Positions 7,522 to 12,936 of a DNA stretch of 12,936 nucleotides are shown here, piece by piece. The notes beneath the pieces are model-generated. The model saw only the letters and a program-made list of their open reading frames with translations, was not told the DNA's origin and did not search any database. Where the stretch lies: positions 1 to 12,936 of the forward strand of contig CAZAMT010000100.1 in NCBI GenBank assembly GCA_964486145.1, in the 5' to 3' direction. The position numbers and the translations under genes were made by a program. Source of the stretch: CAZAMT01 sp964486145 (GTDB lineage Bacteria > Bacteroidota > Bacteroidia > Bacteroidales > JAAAOM01). The stretch's first letter is position 1. Each line of letters starts with the position of its first letter.

Positions 7522-8535
7522 ATGAACCTTAAATTACTAATTTTCCTCTTCATTTTCATTCTATATCTGATGCCGACACAGGCGCAGGATATACATTATA
7601 GTAATTTCAGTGCCAGCCCGTTATATCTTAACCCGGCAAATACGGGGAATTTTACAGGTGACTGGAGGGTATCCGGGATATATCGAAACCAGTGGAGGGC
7701 CATTGGTATTCCATTCCAAACCTCATCAGTTAGTTTCGATAAGCAATTTTATCTTTATGGACAAAATATTTCAGGAGGTCTGTTTTTCATTAATGATGAA
7801 TCCGGTAAAGTAGGCCTGAATGTGAACAAATTGTATGTATCGGGTGCATATTATAAGAATGTAAGAAACAACGATTTACGAGTTGGCTTTCAGGCAGGTT
7901 ATGTTTTCAAATCTTTCAACTATGCTGAAATGACTTTCCCGAACCAGTTTGATATGGGTACCGGATATTATAACAATTCTCTTTCAAGCTATGAGGATAA
8001 CGTGGGCGATCGAATATCATACCTCGATATCAATCTGGGGTTGGTATGGAGAAAAAAAATAAATATTATTGAGCCTGAATTGGGGCTTGCCATTTACCAT
8101 TTCAACCGACCGGATGAATCATTTATTTTATCCAATCAGAATTTACCAATGCGGAACGTTTTACATGCCGGACTTAAAATTGATTTATCAGAAAAACTTT
8201 ATGTAAAGCCAAAAGGATTGTATATGAGCCATTTTAAAGCAACAGATGTGATCGTTGGTAGTGATGTTGGATATAAAATCATTGGCCATAAGACCAATGT
8301 AACAGAGGCATTTGGAGGACTTTACGTGCGAAATGGCTTTGGCCAGTCGGTGAATTCACTTGCTGTATTGGCTGGTGTGACTGTTGGAAGGTTAGATATT
8401 GGTTTGACCTACGATTTTAATATGCCGTCAACCAAGGCAATGCCTACAACCCAGGGTGCTCTTGAAATTTCCCTGGTTTACAAAAGTATAAGTACAGTAC
8501 TAAATAGTTATTCAATTCCTTGTGAAAGATTTTAA
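7522..8535 (+). CDS. PorP/SprF family type IX secretion outer-membrane protein
   Basis: A 337-residue protein with a signal peptide (hydrophobic core LLIFLFIFILYLM, cleavage after TQA, about residue 21). The mature start, QDIHYSNFSASPLYLNPANT, is the hallmark of the PorP/SprF family, and a YRNQW box follows shortly after. The rest alternates amphipathic strands (aromatic/glycine-rich, ending LEISLVYKS), as in an outer-membrane beta-barrel. Family members cooperate with T9SS: SprF of Flavobacterium is needed for surface delivery of SprB, which carries a type B C-terminal domain. A divergently encoded type B substrate makes it likely that this protein serves that PKD protein (inference). I chose ATG at 7522 over the in-frame TTG at 7501, because it puts the signal peptide right at the N-terminus. 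The stop overlaps the next gene by 14 bases. No porK/L/M/N genes are adjacent, so this is probably an accessory paralogue. Confidence 0.88.
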   Translation: MNLKLLIFLFIFILYLMPTQAQDIHYSNFSASPLYLNPANTGNFTGDWRVSGIYRNQWRAIGIPFQTSSVSFDKQFYLYGQNISGGLFFINDESGKVGLNVNKLYVSGAYYKNVRNNDLRVGFQAGYVFKSFNYAEMTFPNQFDMGTGYYNNSLSSYEDNVGDRISYLDINLGLVWRKKINIIEPELGLAIYHFNRPDESFILSNQNLPMRNVLHAGLKIDLSEKLYVKPKGLYMSHFKATDVIVGSDVGYKIIGHKTNVTEAFGGLYVRNGFGQSVNSLAVLAGVTVGRLDIGLTYDFNMPSTKAMPTTQGALEISLVYKSISTVLNSYSIPCERF

Positions 8536-10645
8536 CCTAAAAACCATCCTTGTTCTCGTTGGATTGATTTATCTGGGATTACTTGCAAATGCCCAGGTAA
8601 CTGACATCAACAATCTAACACCATCGCAACTGGCCCGCTTCGGACGAAATGCCGAGAGAGTTGGTGACGTTTACAGCGCCATCATGTTTTATGAAAAATA
8701 TTACGAAGTAAAAAAACGTAATATGAAGCTAAATTATGCTCTTGCCGGACTTTACAACCAAACCCGTAACTACGAGAAAGCCAAAAAAATATACGAAAGA
8801 ATAAAAACCAGGTCACCAAAAAAATTCCCCCTGGCACATTATTATTATGCTCAAATGTTAAAAGCCACTGGAAATTACAATGAAGCTATTGATGAATTTA
8901 CAAGTTTCAGACGGAAATATCGAAAAGATAAAAAAATGAAGCCTTATAGTAAACTGGCAAGATATGACATTGCCGGTTGCGATTCTGCGAAAAGCATCAT
9001 TGAAGAACCGCTGAATGTTAACATTCATCAGTTAAATTCAACAGTTAACGGCCCACATCTCGAATTCTCACCTATTCCATATAACGATTCAACTTTGTTT
9101 TATGCTTCCCTGAAAGTTGATTCACTGGTGTATTTTAACAACAGCAATGTGGACACAGCCATGCCTGTGCGCCAATTCTATAAAGCTTCCAAAGAAGGAC
9201 TCGACTGGATTGGAGGAAAACCCTTCCCATTGCCATTCAATCTTGATGGTGTTGAAACCGGTAACGGTGTTTTTTCCAAAGATGGAAACCGGTTTTATTT
9301 TACCAGGTGTGGGCGAAACTGGCAGAACAAAACCATTTGTCACATCTATCAAAGTAAACTTGTAAAAGGGAAATGGACAAAGCCCAGGAAACTCCAGGAC
9401 GATATCAATCTTGACAATTACACTTCAACCATGCCAGCCCTGGCCATCACTTCAAAATATGACAGGGAGATCCTGTATTTTGTCTCAGACAGACCCGAAG
9501 GCAGAGGAGGACTGGATCTGTGGTATACGGTCTGGAATCCCCGACGAGAATCATTTTCTGAGCCGAGAAATCTTGGCTATAAAATCAATACTGCCGGAGA
9601 TGAAATAACACCTTATTTCGATTATCTGAGCCGCACATTATACTTTAGCTCTGATGGACAACCAGGAATCGGTGGTTTTGACATTTTTCATGCCCGGGGT
9701 GAAAGACGTAAATGGACGGATGCTAAAAATCTTGGTTCACCGATGAATTCAAGTTATGATGATTTGTATTTTACAATGAATCAAAACCGGGAAGATGGAT
9801 TCTTCACATCCAACCGTCCGGGTATGATTACCAAGAACAACGAAACCTGTTGCGATGACATTTATTATTACCGATGGAAGGATTTTATTCATCTTGATGT
9901 GACCGGACAGATTTATCCCTTTGAAAAAGATAAGTACGGACGAAAAAAGGATTTGAGAAAATTTGATTTTATTAATGTTTCTGATTCCATTAAGCCATTA
10001 AAAGGTGCCATTGTTGTACTTTACATGCAGGACGAGGAACTTGATGAACTGATAATGATTGACAGGGATACCACCTCCACTGACGGGCGCTACAACTTTG
10101 AATTGCTACCTGAGAAAAATTATAAATTTGACCTTGAGGGATTCCAGTATTTTAATGAGGAAGTTCACCTTTCAACGGAAGGTATTAATTTCTCTTACAC
10201 AGTAGAAATGCCCCCCATTTGGGTAAATGTATTAACTGACAAGCCCGTTGTTCTGGAAGATATTCTCTATGAATTCAACAAAACCGAACTTACCGAATCA
10301 GCCAAACAGGCACTTGATACGACGTTGCTTGTAATGCTAAATGAAGCACCCGAATTTGTGGTTGAAATAGGGGCTCACACAGATAGTATTGGTTCAGTGG
10401 AATACAACGCCGACCTGTCCCAACAGCGTGCTGAAAGCGTTGTTAAGTATCTTATATCAAAAGGAATAGATTCTGAAAGACTGGTTGCAAAAGGATATGG
10501 TGCTACCAATCCCGTGGCACCTAATTTCATGCCGGATGGCTCGGATAATCCGGAAGGACGAAAGAAAAACAGACGTACGGAATTTAGAATTATTGGGACA
10601 CTGGATGATTTGAAAGAACCTGTTTTTGATGAAGATTTTCAATAA
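8522..10645 (+). CDS. OmpA family protein with TPR and PD40 repeats (PorE-like architecture)
   Basis: A 707-residue protein. Residues 1-24 are a signal peptide (ends LANA). Residues 30-135 contain TPR-like helices (YSAIMFYEKYYEV; NYALAGLYNQTRNYEKAKKIYE; NYNEAIDEF). Residues 165-450 hold PD40/WD40-like beta-propeller strands (NRFYFTRCG, LYFVSDRPEGRGGLDLW, LYFSSDGQPGIGGFDIF, GFFTSNRPG). About 455-565 is a carboxypeptidase-regulatory-like beta domain (GAIVVLY, DGRYNFELLPEKNY). Residues 580-691 are an OmpA domain with the peptidoglycan-binding residues at Asp621 (HTD) and Arg636 (QQRA), spaced as in E. coli OmpA Asp271/Arg286. The order TPR, propeller, CarboxypepD-like, OmpA is that of PorE, which tethers T9SS to peptidoglycan; unlike PorE I see no lipobox. 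It starts with GTG inside the porP-like gene, and no later Met precedes the end of the signal peptide, so translational coupling is likely. It probably anchors the porP/PKD assembly. Confidence 0.88.
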   Translation: MKDFNLKTILVLVGLIYLGLLANAQVTDINNLTPSQLARFGRNAERVGDVYSAIMFYEKYYEVKKRNMKLNYALAGLYNQTRNYEKAKKIYERIKTRSPKKFPLAHYYYAQMLKATGNYNEAIDEFTSFRRKYRKDKKMKPYSKLARYDIAGCDSAKSIIEEPLNVNIHQLNSTVNGPHLEFSPIPYNDSTLFYASLKVDSLVYFNNSNVDTAMPVRQFYKASKEGLDWIGGKPFPLPFNLDGVETGNGVFSKDGNRFYFTRCGRNWQNKTICHIYQSKLVKGKWTKPRKLQDDINLDNYTSTMPALAITSKYDREILYFVSDRPEGRGGLDLWYTVWNPRRESFSEPRNLGYKINTAGDEITPYFDYLSRTLYFSSDGQPGIGGFDIFHARGERRKWTDAKNLGSPMNSSYDDLYFTMNQNREDGFFTSNRPGMITKNNETCCDDIYYYRWKDFIHLDVTGQIYPFEKDKYGRKKDLRKFDFINVSDSIKPLKGAIVVLYMQDEELDELIMIDRDTTSTDGRYNFELLPEKNYKFDLEGFQYFNEEVHLSTEGINFSYTVEMPPIWVNVLTDKPVVLEDILYEFNKTELTESAKQALDTTLLVMLNEAPEFVVEIGAHTDSIGSVEYNADLSQQRAESVVKYLISKGIDSERLVAKGYGATNPVAPNFMPDGSDNPEGRKKNRRTEFRIIGTLDDLKEPVFDEDFQ

Positions 10646-10669
10646 CTTTAATCATTAGCTATTTTATAT

Positions 10670-11500
10670 ATGAAAAAGAATTTGCTCATTATCACTCTCT
10701 TCCTTTTTCCGGGCTTGCATATAGCATTCGCCCAATTACAGGAATGCTCCACCATAACAAGCTTGAAACAGCAAATGTTAGAAACCGGATTCACAGATTC
10801 CGTTGACCACATCCTAAAGCTTAACCGTACATTTCACCTCAATTTCCATGTTGTAAAGGATGAAAACGGTGAAACGGGCATGGATTTGAGCAACATTGAC
10901 CCGGTGATTGGCGAATTGAACACCTCATTTGAACCCATTTCTGTAAAATTTAAGTTCTCGGAAATACATGCAATTGACAACTTCAGTTACAATACCATTT
11001 ATTATAACAACACGGATAATGAGTTAATTGACCTAAGCCACGTGCCAAATACCATCAACATATACCTGGTTACCAAGCTTTATGATAATGAAGGAAAAAT
11101 TACATGCAGCTACACTTTTTTCCCGGCAGATGAAAAAGATGTTGTTTTTATTCAGAAAAACTGTTTCGATGCCGGAAGGCTGATCCATTTGATTGGACAC
11201 GTTTTTAATTTATACCATACCCATGAAGACACTTTCGGCCCGGAAACAGCAGATGGCAACAATTGTAAAAATGCGGGTGATTTGTGCTGTGATACCAGGG
11301 CTTCGAAAGACATAACAACGCTGGTAAATGAACATTGTGAATATTCGGCTGACTTAAAAGATGAAAACGGACAGTTTTATTATCCCTCTGCCCGCAACTA
11401 CATGTCCTTTGCACCCTCCAATTGTCGGTGTTACTTTTCTGATGAACAATACATTCGCATGATCAACGCGATACTAAAACTGAAATATTATTTATGGTGA
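10670..11500 (+). CDS. Secreted M43-family metalloprotease homologue lacking the catalytic Glu
   Basis: A 276-residue protein with a signal peptide (about residues 1-21, ends AFA). It aligns by eye with M43 (cytophagalysin/pappalysin-type) zinc proteases. There is an N-terminal strand RTFHLNFHVV (53-62), the PNTINIYLV strand (126-134), the zinc motif region (173-183), a GNNCKNAGDLCCDT Cys-rich segment (196-209), the methionine turn RNYMSFAPSNCR (242-253) and FSDEQYIRM (256-264). The expected HExxHxxGxxH reads HLIGHVFNLYH: His173, His177 and His183 remain, but the catalytic Glu is Leu174 and the Gly is Asn180. Zinc binding may persist, but proteolysis is unlikely. There is no T9SS C-terminal domain. 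The gene starts 24 bases after the OmpA gene and is probably the last gene of that operon. It is otherwise intact, so it is not called a pseudogene. The role is unknown; a binding or scaffold function is possible. Confidence 0.82.
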   Translation: MKKNLLIITLFLFPGLHIAFAQLQECSTITSLKQQMLETGFTDSVDHILKLNRTFHLNFHVVKDENGETGMDLSNIDPVIGELNTSFEPISVKFKFSEIHAIDNFSYNTIYYNNTDNELIDLSHVPNTINIYLVTKLYDNEGKITCSYTFFPADEKDVVFIQKNCFDAGRLIHLIGHVFNLYHTHEDTFGPETADGNNCKNAGDLCCDTRASKDITTLVNEHCEYSADLKDENGQFYYPSARNYMSFAPSNCRCYFSDEQYIRMINAILKLKYYLW

Positions 11501-11520
11501 ACATAAATGGCATTTAACCC

Positions 11521-11548
11521 CGGAGCAACGCCTCCGCTGAGTATTTTT
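11521..11548 (+). terminator. Weak hairpin with T-rich tail after the porP operon
   Basis: CGGAG (11521-11525) can pair with CTCCG (11532-11536) around a 6-base loop, and a run of five T (11544-11548) follows 7 bases later. Its position, 20 bases after the stop of the M43 homologue, suits a terminator for the plus-strand operon. The stem is only 5 bp and the T-run is not adjacent, so intrinsic termination here is uncertain. Confidence 0.35.
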
Positions 11549-11607
11549 AGCTGCAGCGCAGAAGCATGGCGGCCGATGAATGTCGCAGTCCGGAACACGA
11601 AAGAGTA

Positions 11608-12822
11608 TTAAACCTGTCCGCGTTCCTGCAAACCATGAAATAATGCCAATCCTCCGGTAGATGTTTCCTTGTAAAGGCTTGGTAAATCCCGACCGGTTTG
11701 ATTCATTGCTTTTACCACTTCGTCAAAACTAATGAAATGCCGACCATCTGAAAGCATGGCGTAATCCTTATGGTTTAATGCACGGGCAGCAGCCATCGCG
11801 TTTCGTTCAATGCAAGGTATCTGGACGAGTCCCAGTACCGGATCGCAAGTCAGGCCAAGATGATGTTCCAAACCCATCTCTGCTGCATATTCAACCTGGA
11901 AAATACTTCCGCCACTTAGCTGGGTTAAGGCAGCAGAGCCCATCGCGCATGCAGTACCAACTTCACCCTGGCATCCGACTTCTGCACCTGAGATAGAAGC
12001 ATTTTGCTTCACGAGGTTTCCTACGATACCCGCAGTTGCTAATGCCCTAAGAATCTTCTTATCCGAACCATCATAATATTTCTGGTAATAATGCAGTACT
12101 GCCGGCACAACACCGCTACCACCGCATGTAGGTGATGTTACAATCTTACCTCCACCTGCATTTTCTTCAGATACGGCAAGGGCATAAGCATACAACATGG
12201 ATCTTTTCCGAATATATCCTTTAAAATTCCCGGCTTTTGATAAAATGGACCCTGCTTTCCTGGGGAGTTTCAGGGCGCCCGGTAGTGTTCCGTCTGCATC
12301 CAGCCCCCGTTTAATTGTATCTTTCATCACTTTCCACACTTCTGCAAGATAATCCCAGATTTCATTGTCTTCAAATTCTTCAACAAAAGCCCACATTGGT
12401 TTCCCGTTTTTATAACACCAATCCAGGATAGCATCCATAGTTGTGATTGGATAAACGGACTTATCTTCTAACACAGTGGCATCATCGGCAATGGATCCTC
12501 CTCCTACACTATATACTGTCCATGATTTTATCTGCTCATTTTTATCATTGAATGCTTCAAATCTCATCCCGTTCGGGTGTCGCGGCAAAAATTCCTCAGG
12601 TTTTTCAATAATTTCCAGCATTTTCCCTTCAAAAAGCTCATTCAAAATGGCGTGGGTCAGATGTCCTTTGGCAGTGGCAGCCAGGCTACCAAATAAAGTT
12701 ACTTTAAAGGATTCGGCAGTTTCCGTTTCACTTAAAAAAAGCTGGGCAGCTTTCCTCGGCCCCATGGTATGGCTGCTTGACGGACCATGACCGATTTTAT
12801 ATATTTCTTTAATGCTTTCCAT
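11608..12822 (-). CDS. sdaA: L-serine dehydratase (L-serine ammonia-lyase), iron-sulfur, single chain
   Basis: A 404-residue cytoplasmic enzyme that converts L-serine to pyruvate and ammonia with a [4Fe-4S] cluster. The N-terminal (beta-subunit-like) part holds the conserved GHGPSSSHTMGPRKAA (residues 11-26). The catalytic alpha-like part holds TSPTCGGSGVVPAV (229-242), GCQGEVGTACAMG (283-295), TCDPVLGLVQIPC (325-337) and ERNAMAA (339-345). Cluster ligands are probably Cys284, Cys326 and Cys337; their spacing (42 and 11) equals that of Cys343/385/396 in the Legionella enzyme. The chain is about 50 residues shorter than E. coli SdaA, all missing from the N-terminal part, which I recall as usual for Bacteroidota. 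It ends in RGQV with no terminal Cys, unlike the E. coli and Legionella enzymes. Start ATG at 12822 gives the expected ESIKEIYKIG beginning. It faces the M43 gene tail to tail. Confidence 0.95.
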   Translation of the reverse strand: MESIKEIYKIGHGPSSSHTMGPRKAAQLFLSETETAESFKVTLFGSLAATAKGHLTHAILNELFEGKMLEIIEKPEEFLPRHPNGMRFEAFNDKNEQIKSWTVYSVGGGSIADDATVLEDKSVYPITTMDAILDWCYKNGKPMWAFVEEFEDNEIWDYLAEVWKVMKDTIKRGLDADGTLPGALKLPRKAGSILSKAGNFKGYIRKRSMLYAYALAVSEENAGGGKIVTSPTCGGSGVVPAVLHYYQKYYDGSDKKILRALATAGIVGNLVKQNASISGAEVGCQGEVGTACAMGSAALTQLSGGSIFQVEYAAEMGLEHHLGLTCDPVLGLVQIPCIERNAMAAARALNHKDYAMLSDGRHFISFDEVVKAMNQTGRDLPSLYKETSTGGLALFHGLQERGQV

Positions 12823-12839
12823 ATGGTTTTATTTATTGA

Positions 12840-12847
12840 CAAAAATA
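12840..12847 (-). promoter_or_regulatory. Putative Bacteroidota -7 promoter box for the serine dehydratase gene
   Basis: Read on the minus strand the octamer is TATTTTTG, an exact TAnnTTTG match, placed 17 bases upstream of the ATG at 12822. Transcription would begin about a dozen bases before the start codon, giving a very short leader. The nearest TTG (minus strand, 12862-12864) leaves a 14-base spacer, which is short, so the -33 element is not convincing. Confidence 0.42.
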
Positions 12848-12936
12848 CGGATTCCCATATCCAAAACAGGTAATGAAAATCATATAAAAAACTCAAAAAC
12901 CACAACGCTGAACGCTAAGAAATCATTAAATTTTTC

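Noticed and set aside
11566..11643. 25-residue plus-strand open frame starting ATGGCGGCC
   Set aside because: It runs into the end of sdaA antisense, has no ribosome-binding signal and its length is within chance.
12476..12790. 104-codon plus-strand open frame antisense to sdaA
   Set aside because: Overlaps the conserved N-terminal part of serine dehydratase; the real coding strand is certain.

Overview
The window looks like a chromosomal segment of a Bacteroidota bacterium. The best evidence is a type IX secretion (T9SS) type B substrate made of PKD repeats, a PorP/SprF-family outer-membrane protein, an OmpA-family protein with the domain order of PorE, AT-rich intergenic DNA, Shine-Dalgarno motifs that are weak or absent, and two matches to the Bacteroidota -7 promoter box TAnnTTTG. 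The short one-chain iron-sulfur L-serine dehydratase fits an anaerobic or microaerophilic lineage in or near Bacteroidales/Marinilabiliales. Genus and species cannot be read from this sequence.

Layout. At 1-537 (+) the last codons of an unidentified gene are followed closely by a small CoA-binding Rossmann protein. At 550-2076 (-) lies a probable two-gene unit: a very basic, AT-hook-containing, coiled-coil protein, then a stand-alone CHAD-domain protein. CHAD domains are known polyphosphate binders, so this pair may link polyphosphate with nucleic acid. At 2077-2469 is an AT-rich intergenic stretch with one promoter-like box. At 2470-2940 (+) is a small secreted protein of unknown function that appears to be an internal duplication.

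The centre of the window is a surface/secretion locus. A 1452-residue protein is encoded on the minus strand (2944-7302). It has a signal peptide, sixteen tandem PKD/Ig-like modules, nearly all with a cysteine pair, and a C-terminal domain of the T9SS type B (gliding-motility-associated) class. Divergent from it, starting about 219 bases away, are a PorP/SprF-like protein (7522-8535), an overlapping OmpA/TPR/PD40 protein (8522-10645), and a small secreted M43-type metalloprotease homologue (10670-11500). The inferred arrangement is that the PorP/SprF protein helps export or anchor the PKD protein at the outer membrane, the OmpA protein ties the assembly to peptidoglycan, and the M43 homologue is an exported accessory. 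The M43 homologue keeps the three zinc-binding histidines, but the catalytic glutamate of HExxH is leucine, so it is probably a pseudoprotease. This is the most unusual single observation here.

At 11501-11607 is a short intergenic patch, visibly richer in G+C than the surrounding spacers, with a weak hairpin. At 11608-12822 (-) is a complete L-serine dehydratase gene with a promoter-like box just upstream. I see no tRNA or rRNA genes, CRISPR array, insertion sequence or phage gene.
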